This document shows positions 1 through 14,608 of a DNA stretch of 57,217 nucleotides, piece by piece. A program made the position numbers and the translations under genes. The DNA is from Dipetalonema caudispina. Taxonomy: Eukaryota > Nematoda > Chromadorea > Rhabditida > Onchocercidae. The DNA is taken from the NCBI GenBank assembly GCA_013365325.1, contig JABVXV010000369.1, positions 1 through 57,217 on the forward strand, written 5' to 3'. The notes below the pieces were generated by a model. The model saw only the letters and a program-made list of their open reading frames with translations. It did not search any database and was not told where the DNA came from. Each line of letters opens with the position of its first letter. Within the stretch, counting starts at the first letter, position 1.

Positions 1-2675
1 TATGATTTAGTTCCCGTTCAAACACAATACTGATAAATAACAATATCGATTGATTTATTTCTAAGATTCTAGTGAAATTAAATTATCAATCCATGATTAA
101 TGCACTTTTGAAACTAATAAATCACTTAGTTAAACTATTTAATCCTACTTCTTTTAATTATTTCACTATTTCAGGAAACGCATTCATTTCACCATAAAAT
201 TTGGTAAAATTCTTACTATTCAGCAAGCAAATTTCGCTATTGCGTATGTTCAATTTTTTTTCTTCTCTGATATCTTCCAGAAATTAAATAATCGGAATTT
301 TCCAGAAATCAAACAGTGATTTCGTTATTTCCAATATTCTCGTTTAATTATGCTCTAAATGATTTCCAGGTCAAGGATTGACATCCTCCCCATTCCTATT
401 CTTTTTAAATTCCAAACTTTAACCTTTAACTTCGAATTAATTGAAGCCTGCTTTGAACAAGTCTCAAATATTACCATCAAATGAAATACTTCTTATAATA
501 ATTTGAAATTCTTTTATCCATTTCAGTTCAAAATCACAAATTAATCTCCTACTAAACATTTTTTTGCTCTTTGTAATGATTGTTATATTATTTTTTGATT
601 CCTAAATAATTGCTCTTTCAGAATAAAATATAATCGAGTGCCCATTTAATAATTTAGTACCTTCTCCAACTCATTGATGTGAATCCAATCAACTGATGAG
701 ATCCAAGTAGATTTTTATCGGGATAAAAATTTTTTTCTTTTTTTGGTTAGTTGATTCTTCTTGGTTCCCTCGAGATTTTCCAAAACATCCAATCTGCTTT
801 AACTGTATTCGGGTTAGCATCGAGCCATTACTTTCTAAACCATCATGTTTTGATCTATTACTGAGTTTTCATATTTAAATACGACTGATGCGTTGTTTGC
901 GGAATGCGTGAAAGAACCTCAATACGATATTTCTAAGAATTCAATGGATCAGTTTTCCTTTTAATTCCATGACAAGTAATGCAGTTGTGGCGAGAAGAAA
1001 TTATTGAGTTTTCAGACAATAACTGCAGTTTAATTCCACTGGAACAAGCAACGTTGATCAATTACTAAAAATATGTGCATATAACACATAATTTTAAGAA
1101 ATCAACTACTGCGTGCTTCAGTTTTTCCTTTTTTGTACTCCACTAAAGCGGATAGTATTTCCAAACAGTGGATACATTTAGAAAGAAGGAATTTCAGTCA
1201 AAAATTTCTCGGTAAGCTCAAAAAAGAAAAAAAAAAAATGAAATATAAAAATTAAGAACATAACTTATCGTGCTGGGAAATATACAAAGAATAAAATTTT
1301 GGTCTCACTCGTTTTTTTTATTAGAAGACAACCGACCAAAATAATTGCTTATCCTTTTCAAAAATTACCTTTCAATGCTAAAACGGTGCAGGAGAATCAG
1401 AAAAAAAAATTTAATGATCACAGCTGTCAACCTCTTACAAAAATGAAAAAAATGAGGGGAAAATGCACATATATAAAAAATGTAAAAAGAAAACCCCAAA
1501 ATTTAGCAGGGTATTGTCATTTTGTCCATGGTTAGGGATATCATGATCTTCAACAATAATAAATTAGATATCCAGTACTCTTCTTCGTACAAAAGGATTA
1601 TAATTTAGTAGTAGTGATGGAAGGAATAAGCTCGAGCGATCATCTTCAGTAGCATTAAACAAGAATACGCATTGACATATTCATCATGTATGTTCGAAGT
1701 AAGAGTAAAAAAAAAGAAATTCAAATCACACAACTTTCCATTAAACGATTGACTAAATATTATCGATAAATGCATTTCTCGACGTAAATATCTCTTTATT
1801 TCCTGTTCAACCGAATATATATATATACATATATAAACTGAAACTACAATAATTCAAGCAGTATCCTATAATGAACACTATGCGAAAACAGCAGAGAAGG
1901 TATAGACAGCCTTAAGCTCCTTATTTCAGGTTCAATCCGTGAAAATGCCAAATATTGTTTTTTATTAGACCAGAAATTGGATTGCCAATTTTCATCCTAT
2001 TTCTGGAGATTCCAAGCAAAACTATGGAAAGGTGGAAAGAATTCAATTTGTCAAATCAGGAACGCACCGACCGTATAAAAAGCAAAATCTACTGAACTCT
2101 CTTATTTAAAAAAAAAAAATTAAATTGTTCATCGTTTTCATGAAATGGAATGGATTGAGACAACTGAGAAAAAAAAAATCAGAACTATTACAACAATTGC
2201 GTTCGCTAATACTGTTTTAGCCTACGAAAGTTAAATCTATTTGTGGAAAAACATTTCAACCACAGACTTTGGAAAGGAACAAGCTATAAGCTGTTTCTTG
2301 TAAAGCGGCATTAGCTAACGAATTTTTTAACGATTTCGATTTTCTTATTTTGCTCAATTTTTTTCTATTACATAAAAACCATGAATAACCTGATGTCTAC
2401 AGCAAAAAATAATAAATAACAAAAAATGAATTCTACAAATCAATTAGCATTGACTTTCATCTAACGCAGATATATCTTAAGAGTCGTACCATTTTCCAAC
2501 TTTTCTGCTTTCTTGTTTGTCGGTAAACAATCCCTCATTCCCATCAGCTAAAAAGAAAAATGCAGCTATCACATTGATGATAGCAAAGAAATAAACATGA
2601 ACACATTTTCGAAGAAAATATATAAAAATACTTAACCTTACTAAGTAAAGATGATTCGAAAAGCAAAAAGGTACT
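1..2675. other. Intergenic DNA and probable 3' flank of the alpha-mannosidase II gene
   Basis: No gene is supported here. The only open frame of note (around 1299-1535) has no start context, no splice partner and a lysine-rich low-complexity content. The stretch is AT-rich with many A runs and a short TA-type dyad near 1818-1838. The part closest to 2676 is downstream of the mannosidase stop codon and probably includes its 3' UTR. Confidence 0.5.
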
Positions 2676-4901
2676 TCATATGTAGTCTAGCCTAAATGTT
2701 CGCACTTCCATTGGTTTTAATAATACGTCATTCACGTCACCAGGATGATCGTACAACATTGTTAACGACGTTTCCGTCACATGTGAAGGTGTTTTCATGA
2801 ATAGATGCTTCATATTAAGCTGAAAAATATTAAATAGAAGACTGGATGAATCTATCGAATTGTCCAATAAATATCAAACAAAAAAGTTATTGAATAAAAA
2901 CTAGGCACGTAGCATGTTTTGTCAAACGGTAATAACTGTAATATCATGGAGTTTCACATTTAAATTAAACTAACATGAGATCTAAATTAAAAACCAATTT
3001 GCAGATTTGAAATCACTCGTCTCATCTATCTTTTCCGGAAAATAATTCCTATGACTCCATTCAACATCATCCAATTTTCAGACTTCTACATTCATAGTTT
3101 CAAGATTTAGAAGATGTAATAAAAATTAGTAAAACACACCGCAGCACTGCACGTTTCTAAGAATTTTGTAGTAAAACGACAATCGATACCAAAGCGGTGT
3201 AAAACAAGAGCATACGAATTGCGAGGAGTGTGAATGCGAACAGAACGAGTACCATAAACTGTTGGAGCTGCCAAGGTACGTAAAGTAATCAGATGTGTAT
3301 CATCACATGAGAATACAGTATTCATCAACTTATAATTATCGATATATTCTGAAATGTAGAACTACACAATTCTGGAGCATCATTAGCAGTAACATCATTT
3401 CCATATATGATATTATAATATTACACTCGATATAAACTAATTCACTAGGAAGAAGTCTGAATGTTGATAGGAGATCAGAACCGATATAACAAAGATAGAT
3501 ACAACGTATGCCAGCATGCTCAGTATATCAGAAATTAATTAAATAATCCTAATATGTCCTGCTTACTATTACACCGCACTAGATGATTCATACCATCTAA
3601 TGAGCGCCTAAATTTAAAACAACAATCATTTTTTCAAACGAAGACTATTATCACAATTATAAAGTCTGATCCAACTGCTAAACAATATAAGTAATGTAAA
3701 CATCAGTTTTGGAAATCTAAACAAACCTCAGAAGTTACTTATTAATTTGTTAACAATTATCATTAATCATATTCTCCGAACGAGTGGATGATAATTTATG
3801 AAAAAATGTAATTCAAACTTGAAAGCTAAAATGCACCTTTATTCAGGCCAGTCAACAATACTACAGGTGGATATAGTAATGACAGCATCCGATCATAGGC
3901 ATGTGCCGAATGATAAGCAGTAACCCTGGCTTTCGTATTCACCGGTACATTTTGAGAAGGAATTTCAAACAGAAGTCGGAAAGAGCTTGTTGTTTTTCTG
4001 TTGTCCGTTACACCCTATAAAAAACTGAGAAAAAATTTATGATTTCATATAATAACCCGATATAACAGATTATTAATTACCTGATTATCACTGGATGAAA
4101 AAAAAGAAAAAAAGTTCCACACATCTCCATTAATTATCACTACGAAATATGCAGTGTTGAATAAACCAAACATCCTTTAATTTCAAAACACATACACTGA
4201 AAAGACCTCTTCCATCATCCTGATTTAAGCGCCGATCCAACATTATATCCATTTGTCCTGAAATTTGTCTTCTATTGGAAACCTAACATAATTCGCAAAA
4301 TGTGTCATATCTACTGCATATTTTTTATTTTCTTTTTTGAAACTTTACTATTAAGAACCTGAAGATAAACTTAAAATGTAGTTCGGAAAATTTCATAATC
4401 AATATTCGCTGTAATAATCGCTATCTATTCGTTATCACTATCACTAATACCGTTGCTTCACGAGCACTACTATGTTATCAAAACTGGTATTATAGTTTTC
4501 AGTTTTCTTCACTGGCAGTTTTCAAAAAATCAAGGAATTTTTTAATCGCATACCACTAGCAAGATTTGCAACTCCTGAAGGTTGAGCACTCAAAAGCGTC
4601 ATCCGTAACGTTTCATCTTCTATGAATGCTGAAGAAGGCATGGGAAAGAAGTGGGCTTGTAATGGTAGTTGCTTGAGTCTACGTCGTTTCACCATCTAAA
4701 ACCGTATTCCGAATTGAAATCTAAGAGTAGAAACAGAAAAGAAAAAACATTTCTAACCAATTTAGAACCTCAATTATATCGATCCTTTTTTCATATCGCT
4801 GACCACTTACTCTAACATAATTCAAAGTATCAAAATTACAGGAAATCCTAAAACATGCATGTTTCAATTAGAATGCGGCACCTGCCAGTAAGTTAGGCAA
4901 T

Positions 4902-4954
<53 letters not shown>

Positions 4955-7900
4955 AAAAATGCAAATAAAGATTAGTAAAGATTGTTGATCACGATTCTGG
5001 AACTTTTGTTGAACCTCACCTTCCTGCCTCAATTCCAGTTCTCAGATTAAACCATGCCTTTATCTAATAATTTTTATCTAACCAAAATATCTTACTGCAA
5101 CTATTGTACTCAGATTATAGTTTGATAATGACCCTTTAAAATTATTAATTTGCACTTATAAATAAATAAGTAAAGGATTAATTAGCATAAGTCTGCTGCA
5201 GCACAAATAGTCTTACTGTTATCATTTTTCTTATTGCTACCATTATCCTTAAGCTACTTTCAAATAAATAAATAAATCTGCTCTCTAATTAAAAGACAAT
5301 TACCTGATATCCATTAAGATCAGTGAAAAACTCATCCCCATTATCAATTCCTGTTTCCAATCGCATCGCTAATTCAACATTCTGAACATTATCCAAATGA
5401 AATGTATTTTCGATTTCTATCGATGGTGATAACAGTGGCATTTTGATAGCATGAATAAAAGTCATATTTCCATCATTAGCTACCAACACCTAAACAGAAA
5501 AAAAATTAAAGGAATGTTTCATTTTAAAATTATGATGTCATTTTTTGCTTTCAACTGGTAAGTACGTAGTAACCCAAAATTTACAACTGCAAAAGAAATA
5601 ATTACTAATAAGCTTTCGTGCAATATCGCTAACTGATTGATTTAGTCTTTTTTGTAGAAAAACAGGGCAAAATACCAATGACCTTTTGCATTACTGTCCC
5701 TTGAATAACTATAAATGATTGCTTGATTTTTAATGGTTTTGCTGGACCGTTTGGTAGAAATAAGTATGCGCCAGAAGGATTATCGGTACCTTTTAAAGAT
5801 ACTGTAAAAAATAATATTTTTGGTTATCGTATTTAAAATCAATGTAGTTTAAGTTAAAAATCTGAAAATTTCAAGTCCATCCTTCATTTTCACTTAGTTA
5901 TACGTTAATATAATTTCAAAGAATTAATTTGGTCATGCACTGCAAAAATAATGAAGTAATCATAGAACAAATTATCAAACACTAAACTAAACATGAATTA
6001 ACTAAACATAAAGTAGTCAAGTCTGAAATGAAGGAAACTTACATGGGCTCTTCATCCTCGCTCCATACCAGACGAACGACGTTCTTACTGATATATTCTT
6101 CCCTTGTTTTAATGATACAGACTGAAAAAAGCTTTTAAAAAAAAGAATTAGAAAAGAAAAGGCAAACAAGTACGGCATAATGAAGACGTGATCAGAAAAA
6201 ACTTTTAATCAATTCACCAACAGAAAACTTTTCGGAATTAAAAAAATTCCAAAGGTCTTCAATTATCGAAAAAAAATTTGTCCATTATGCCGATAATATT
6301 CCCTTTACTTTTTGTCGCATTTTTACCTCATTTTTATTTCAAGAATGGAGAAAAATTGAACTTACAGCCAAATGACCTGTTTTTGGATCAAATGCTGCTG
6401 ACATTAAGCCATTATCAAACGTAAAATCTTCCAATGGCGCAATTTCGAAGTTACTAGAAGCAAACGAGAGAAATAAAAGTAAATAAACAAGTGAACAGAT
6501 AAAAATCAAAACTTAGTAATCTATAACTGCAAATATGATGAAGTTAACGATGATCTTTTCATTTGATCAGGATTCTAAGCTTCTAAATAATACTGCTGTT
6601 ATTGAACTTTGATTCTCAAAATAAGTTTCCATTTCATTCAATATTGAGCAAAAAAGTCAAGCAATAAGTAAGAAATAACCTGCTCTGCAATCCAGTAAAA
6701 CTCAATCGAATCAGAGCTTTGTTATTTGGAGTACCGGATTTAAACAAATATTTTTGGAAGCTTAACGGAGGTATGGTGGAAACGAAGCAAAGCTGAAAAA
6801 TTGAAAAAATTACTAATGGAGAAGCAAATAAGCAGTGCGCTTGATCGAAATCACTTGTTAAATTTCAGCTTCCAAAAACGAAATGTAATAAAATTAATGA
6901 CAGGAAATACATATCGAAATCATACCTCATATAACTTTGAATCGATAATCCATTTATTGTTAACGAATTCAAGAATCGGACCAATTTGTTGCAAAACAGT
7001 TACATTGGGCTCCGAAGCTAACACTACAACCGTGTTCAAAGCATCAACATGAACACATATCGTTTCCATCCTTAGGTTTCCCAGTGAATTGAATAAGATA
7101 ACTTCACTGGAAAGAACTTAGAAGTTTTTTGTGTTTATAAATTGAAATTACTGTTTCATAAATTAAATAACTGAAACTGTTGAAACACTTCGAAACTACC
7201 TTTTTCAAACCCATTCATTTTTATTTAATCCTATTCTATCTAGGTCACTGAAGTTCTACAATTATCTTATCTTACTCTGCCTAATATACAATAAGATAAT
7301 TCTGGAACGGTGCATAAAACCATACGTGAAATTAACAAGTCTAAATCTACAGTAAACTCAATCATTGCAACATGTAATTATTAAGGAGTTTGAGACAAAC
7401 TCATTTTAGGATATTTTTAATCATTTCTCCTTAGTTCCCGTAGTGTTACAGTAAGAAATCTACAAAGTTTAGATTTGAGAAAAATGAAAAAAATTTCAAA
7501 TTATGACATTTCTAGTACTCCTCATAGGAAAATCTTAAGACAAGAAAGTTTCAGTTTAATTCCCAAATATTCAGAAATCAATCAATTCACTATTTCACAA
7601 CGTACTCCTTCAATAAATTGCAGAATACTTCAACAGAGCAAATCATCGCTAACTACAATAATTTTAAAGATGGTAAGAATATTGCATAAATGTAAACTTC
7701 GCTTACCTTCCATGCATAACAATTCGTTTCTTCGGAAGTGATTCAGATGTACGACGACTTTCTTCCTGAAAATTTGAAAATTCAAAACATTGTTTTCCGG
7801 AAATTCCTTGAAAATTAATATTTCGTCGAAAAAAAAATTCCCAAATTAAGATTACCCTGAAAAAAATTTAAGACAATAATAAGAATAGCTTCTTACGACA

Positions 7901-10900
7901 AGAAAACGCAAATAATTTCTTAGATAATGTTGAAAAAAGGAAAATATACGGCCAGAAACTTTAAGGAAATCAAAAATATGCTAGATTTTACGCAGTGCGA
8001 ATCATCAAATAGATAGAATAATGACTGGCAGTACACCTGACAATCAGAAAAGATTTTGCTGAGAAAAAAAACTGATCCATTCTGATGATCAGGCTAAAAA
8101 GTCGGATACATATTTATACCACTAAAACGAAAATGGAATAATGAATGAACATAATAAGAATTATAACTAGTTAGTTAGAAATAAAAAATTAGAATCTACC
8201 ATCAAAAGGTTTGGAAGGATGGAAGAATCTCTTGGTGCCTTTCCACGAAGCAAAAAATCTGCAGCTCTAAGTATAATTTCTTCACAATTTTTCATTGCTT
8301 CAAACATCCTGGAAAAAAAAAACCTTTCGAAAACAAATCGATTAGATTATTACTAAACTCACAGAAAATTTCCAAATAATTTAGAGAAAATAATGGAAAA
8401 ACGACAAAACATTTTACGAATAAATGATAAGTCATGTGACTATTCAAAAAAGTTAAAATTATATTCAAAAAACGAAGATTCCGAAGAATACACGGAAATA
8501 GATGTGCTAACAATTTTGTATCAACAAACTTTTGGCCATAATCGGCCATAACTTCATCTTTCGACGTGCCCGTAATACCATCATGATGCTGGAATAAATT
8601 CATCCAACGTCGAGCTTCCACAAGTAATCCAAACAGCCGTAATGCATTTCCTTTTTTCATTCCTTTCATCCCCATAAAACTGTACAAAATTTCAGCACTT
8701 CTGCAATAAAAAGGTATTGATATATCGAAAGTGAATAGAAAATTGAAAAAAAAAAAAAAAAAAGGATACACCTGCTGATTTATGAAAAATTATATTTTCC
8801 AAAAATGATAAAAATTGTCAAGGAAATTTTAATTTCAACAAGGTGATAAAAAAATCAAGAATTTTTCCACAATTACTTCTCGAACATTTTTCAGAAAGTC
8901 CATACATGGTCAATATTCCTACAACTAAATCAACTAGTAATTCTGACAACGCGTTGAAGGCTCATTTATTTCTTTAACGTTTTAACCTGATATAATGTTG
9001 TAAAACACGATCAAAACGTTTGTGAAACGGTCGACTTGTATAATATCCTGAAGACAATTTTTTTTTTAGATAGGATTTCAGGAATCAAAGTTCAACACAT
9101 CTATTACTTTAAGAAAAATAAATTTTTGAATTGAAAGATAAAATATAAAAACAGATAAAGCTTTATAAATCAGTGGTTGAATTATCCATATTTTTCGGAA
9201 TTTCACTTTTCGGGATGGAAAACAAACCGCTCCAATAATGGTCATTTCGGTCAGCATATGTAAAAAAATCGCCGGACAGGACCGGTAAACCATCACTATC
9301 TTCATGTAACCGTTCATGAACTAAACGGAAATAGTCATCCAAAGTTCCAAAACGAGCCTAGAACAAGGGAAAATCACTATTTTTAAATGTGCACTCCATT
9401 CGCTTTTTTTAACTTAATTTTACAAGAAATACAAATGTTACTTAAATTTAATAAAACATTAATCTAAAAATGAGTGTACTACCTCTGTTAAATTGAATGA
9501 TTCAGATCACAAAAAAAAGAACTTGTTCAGTTATTTTCCAAACAATGATTTACTGTTTAAGGAGCTATGCATCAACCCACATTTTAATATGCTATGCTAA
9601 TCATTTCAATACAGAGCAGGCAAGTTACTGCACCGACAGCAACAGGTGAACTATTTTCTTGTCATGCAGTAACGGATAAAATACTAAAGCAAAAAGCTAC
9701 TAAAAAAAGGAACAAAATTCAAAATTAAGGGAACATGCGCCTAAAGAAATGAACTCACATTTACATTCCATTCATTTTGTACATTCATATACTCGAATAA
9801 TTTCATGTAATTTACATATTGGTTATTCCACTCGAATTCAGTGTCGTAACGAAAGTCATCGCCTAATGGTATCAAAACAACATTTGTCTTGAATAACTGT
9901 GATTTTTTTCTATACTGATCATATAATAATGCCGCCCTGTAATTGAATTTGAATAGTCCACTAAAACTACTTATAAATTGTATTTATCAGACATCAAGCA
10001 TTACAAATCAGAATAAATAATAGATAATTCAATTAAATTGATGACAATTGACGAAGACTGGACTAGATATCACAAATTGATACAATATCCAGAAATACGC
10101 AATTTTGGTCATCTTAAAAACCCCAAGTTTTACCTCTCCTTAATATTATTCTCAGTGATATCAACTGCTGGTAATTTCCATGGACAATCCAAACCACTCC
10201 CTACGGTACGTCTAAAATCAAACTGACAGCATATCTTTGGATCCGGACCACATGTATGAGGTATATCGTACGAGAAAAACGGCATCACGTGTGTAGCAAA
10301 ATCTGTTGAATTGTCACGGTTGCCTACAATCATCAATATTAATTTCACTAATGCATTCATTATTCGCCAAATTTATTTAAAATGATGCGCAAATAAGACT
10401 GTGAATCGAAAAAGCTCAAACAAAAAAAAAAAAAAAAAAAAAAATTGTGCATAAAATGCACACAATTTAAATTTACTGCTCAATGAAACCGACTCAGTGT
10501 ACGAATATTTCATTCTCACTGACCTAATAACCAAACAATTTTATTAACATTAAAAACCCAAGTTTAATTATATAAATCATATATGTTGCAAATCATCCAA
10601 AATGTCAACAGTTTTAATACATTTTTTTAATGAGAAAAAAATGGATTAATGACTGCACTGATCAAGTTGTATAAGTTAGGCTGTTAGCAATAAAAGAATG
10701 AACTCCAGGTAAAAATTATGCTGTTTTATTCCGAATAAATACTTCGGAAATAGTAAAAATTCAAAATCCTTCGCAAGAATCCACAATATCGCGGATATTT
10801 TTATACTGGCCAAGCCGAATTAATTGATTTGATAATAAATGCTACTACTTGAACAAATTATTTGTAAATAATGAATACAGGTGAAACTTAACGACTTCAA

Positions 10901-13900
10901 AACCGAATGTCCTAAACAAATTTAAGTATTGTTCTGTAAAATTTGATACAATTAACTCTAAGAACTGATAGTAGCTTAATAAGCTAATAAGTTTGAACAG
11001 ATTGATTTCACAGCTAACATTCTAAGCCAGTTTCGGGGAAATGTCATGGCATAACACGGTTAGGAGACGTAATGAAATTCCTAAAGTTTACGTTCACGAC
11101 ATACCCCACAACTGCCTCCACATAAATTCCAGCTCTTTCCTTTCTGCCAAATACTTTTTTACCGAATAGTGTACCCGTTGAAGAACACCATTTGAAAAAT
11201 TCGATAATTTCATAAAGTACGAAACTGTAGGACTTAAACCGAAAGGATCGATCGACCAATGATTCTTTGGTTTGTAATCTGAAATCATTATCTCAATGCG
11301 TGAAAAATGGCAAAGCATCAAACAGAACAATGATGAAAGGTTTGAGATTTCTGGAGAGAAAATCATACTTTTATTCTAGAGAGCTACAAACAAGAAATTA
11401 TATATTTCATGGAGTTAATATTTTCATCTCTGTTTTAACTCATAACATGATTCATATTTATTATAGTTTCAAATATTGAAAACCATAATAGTTTAATAAC
11501 CTTCTCCAATGTGATTGCGAATCCATTCATGTCCTTCCATTAGCTGACTGATCAGCCCATAGTAATGTGAATTAGCTTCATCGGGCATCACCCATCCACC
11601 GGTCAGTATTTCCAACTTTTGTGATTTCAAAAGCCTAATCTAGCAAAATTTCCACTTAAAAAAAGCAAAAAAAAAAAAGAAAAACTTAATCAAAAATTCA
11701 ACATCCGTGAAAATTTTTGTTTTACTGCTCAACTAATGTAAACTAAAAAAATTAAAATATTTTTTCCCGAAAGTGATATACTCGCCCCTACGGATATATT
11801 CAACCTCCGACATATGCCAGCGAAATAAGCAAAGTTCGGAAACAAATTCTAAAAAATACTGAGCGAATGCTAAGTTTTATAGGATGAATTATCTAAATGC
11901 CAATACACAGTTCGGGCTTTCAAAACCATATCTCAAATATTAACAAGCTACAACGGCTTAGTTCCCTACATCTCTCTAAGACAAATTTCTTCAGTTTTGA
12001 CTCATCATATTATTTGAACGTGCTTTTTCGGAGGCTAAGTTATTTAACTTCTTTGCAAATTAAGCTTTGGAAAAAAAGCAAATCAGCTTCCAATTCAAAA
12101 AATAAACAAGTAATCGAAATATAACTTCACCAAATACCAGATAAAAACTCACTTTTTCACTAATTCTCGTTTCTTTTCATCAATTTCTGCCCACCATCGT
12201 TCAAAAAAACTTATTTCTGCATAAACGAAACGCATTTCGTCCATTTTTTGTAGATGGCTCAACATATTATTCAATATATTTCGTGTGTGGATTTCATAAT
12301 ATTCTTCAAAAGTTCTTATCCAACCTAAAAATTTCGCTTTTTTTTAAAATTATATTAAAAGTACAAATACCCTTCTAGAATCCATAATTTTAGATGAATA
12401 TCTCTTGTTTAAGATCCGTCACACTAAAAATATGTATTTGTAGCAAATGTACTATCTTATCGGATGATTATATTTGGTCAAAAATAATCAAAAAATAGAT
12501 AAAAAATGAGGACATACTGTAACGATTAAAAAACATATCGAAAAATATCGAAAAATGCAATAACCTGGATCGTTATGTGAATGGGGTACTACAATTACTT
12601 CAAGTCGTTTTTCACGTCGCACAGACGTTTGGCTATACACAATATCGTAACCTTGCTTCCACACTCCACCATCGGGATCATCAAATGCTAGTTTACTATA
12701 TATGTCCAACATCTTAAGTAAATCAGTGAGAATGTAAACAAACAGACTAATAAATAAATACGAATAAGAAAGTAACAAGCAATCTTATTTCTGGAAAAAC
12801 TTCGAATCACCATTCAACATGAGTTAGGTCAAACAAGATACTCTGGACCTCTGTTTAAATTCACTCAAAAAGGAAGCTATATAAAAAATAGCTCTGTACT
12901 GATTTAGAATGTTCGAAATCAAAAGCGGAAGATTGGAATTTAATAAAAAGTTACTTGGATATTGTTGTTATCGGATGATGTCATGGATATAGCCGCGAAA
13001 CACATATTATGTGGTGAAGTAGAAGAAATACGATCCAAAAAGTATTTAACAATACCGACCTATTATTAAATAATTTCAGCAGCTTTGAATTTTTAACTCA
13101 GAAGCAAATTAAAAAGGATATTAACACATGTATCTGAGTGTAAGCAACTCTAAATTACTAACTTGTAGCCCAAGAGACTTGAAAAGAAAATATTTTTATA
13201 AAACGAGTCAATTTTTCGAAAAGCATTCATAACCATATCACACGTACTGGCTCATCGACTAGGTAGGGGTTTACCAGAAATAACTGAAAGCTCCTGATAA
13301 TACCTCTGATTCTTTGAATCCCCAATACAGAAACACAAAAAAAATTCCGAAAATTGATAAAAATTGCATTAACTGCTCCATTATAACTCCATTTTATTTC
13401 GAAATCATACCTTTCCACCTATTTTATCCGACATTTCCGCTGCCTTCTGCAGTTCTTCTGGAGGCTGAATGACTCCATGTATTGCTTGTTCTTCTTGAGC
13501 TTTCTGTTGCGCAGCTTCTTCCGCATTACGGGCCTCTTTTTCAATCTGCAATCGTTACACTTCCGGTATCATGCGTACGAAAACAATTATTTAAATTGAC
13601 CAATTATACTTTGATTCACATGTTTCAAATATTTGAAAAGTTATCACAGTTATAGTTTATTTCAATAACGCAAGCGTGTATAACTGAAGCTAACTTCTAT
13701 TATTCGAATTTGATATGCACAGAAAGGCACTTCTACCATAAAACTGCATGCTTGAATTTAAATTTAATTAGATTACTGGACTGATCTGAATCATCGCCTA
13801 AACAAAACCGCAAATCCTAATAGAAAACTCCATTAAATGCAATAAAATACTTGTTCGGCTTTCTTTGGAGGCGGCAGAAAACCAACAGCAGCTTCATCTA

Positions 13901-14608
13901 TAATTTCCCTTTCTTTTTCTTCGTCTTTCATTCCTCTGCTAGTTTTACCTCAAATGATTCAGGTATTGAAAATTTACAATAAAAAAAAAAAAAAAAAAAC
14001 ACGAAATGAGAAAAAAATTCGAGAATTCCAACTAATTTTCGCTTTCACACGACAAATCATTACGTAACTAAAAGCATAAAATCACTTTTCATTTGCTGAC
14101 GTTCTTCAAGAACTTTTTGTAACATGCTGTGCATCAGTTGACCACTCCTTTTTGCATCATCTTCCAATAGATTGATCTGTTTTTCAAGCTTCGCCAATTC
14201 TAACTACAAATTAATTTGAACACATAATCAAACTACGTCAATTTCCTTCCTGGTAGCAATGACCGAGATGTTTCGTATTTTAATATCTCGCGCATAGATT
14301 CAACACTCTAGAAATGAATATACCATAATTTTCCTAGAAACTAACACTGTACCAAATTGGTTGAATGAATCACTAAGCTGAAACAAGTGAACAAGCCTAG
14401 CACGATAACTGTGGAATAACACCTGAATAAAATAATACATCAAATAAGTCTAGCATACCTGTTGATCATCATAACTTCGTTTGTGTTCGAATGTTTGTGT
14501 TTCCAGTGAATTATATAGGACCAAACATACAAATATAGATATACTTAAAACACCGGCCAATAATCGACCCCAAGTTAAGTGCATCTTTGGCCCACGTATA
14601 AAATACAT
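2676..14608 (-). CDS. aman-2: Golgi alpha-mannosidase II (glycoside hydrolase family 38), 27 exons
   Basis: Trims two mannoses from the N-glycan intermediate in the Golgi, which commits glycans to complex or paucimannose forms. Predicted 1213 residues (family about 1145). It is a type II membrane protein: short cytosolic tail, one membrane segment at about 13-32, then a charged Glu/Lys/Gln-rich stem to about 200. By alignment to the fly enzyme, the zinc ligands are His251 and Asp253 (HSHNDPGW), Asp367 (also the nucleophile, SIDPFG) and His640 ([10 protein letters not shown]); the acid/base is Asp505 (LGDDFRYD). The C-terminal [10 protein letters not shown] motif and the PMEVRTFRL end are present. 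Exons: 14459-14608, 14064-14203, 13851-13935, 13411-13545, 12955-13059, 12565-12712, 12153-12324, 11501-11634, 11105-11278, 10134-10323, 9759-9936, 9228-9357, 8987-9047, 8530-8700, 8200-8308, 7707-7765, 6926-7106, 6680-6792, 6366-6453, 6043-6121, 5683-5801, 5304-5489, 4554-4695, 4196-4257, 3837-4014, 3140-3348, 2676-2819. All phases agree. The start is the first ATG before the membrane segment. Confidence 0.95.
4903..4952. repeat. Fifty-base uninterrupted poly(A) tract in an alpha-mannosidase II intron
   Basis: A pure run of 50 A on the plus strand (T on the coding strand), lying between the mannosidase exons at 4554-4695 and 5304-5489. It is followed by G and six more A. Other A/T runs in this window are about 15-25 long, so this one stands out. 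Confidence 0.9.

Noticed and set aside
1299..1535. 78-codon open frame on the plus strand
   Set aside because: Lysine-rich, low-complexity, no splice partner and no motif; it lies in the 3' flank of the mannosidase gene.
2461..2560. Extra last exon for alpha-mannosidase II after a TTTAG acceptor
   Set aside because: The previous exon already ends in the family's conserved C-terminal PMEVRTFRL motif and a stop; there is no in-frame donor after it.
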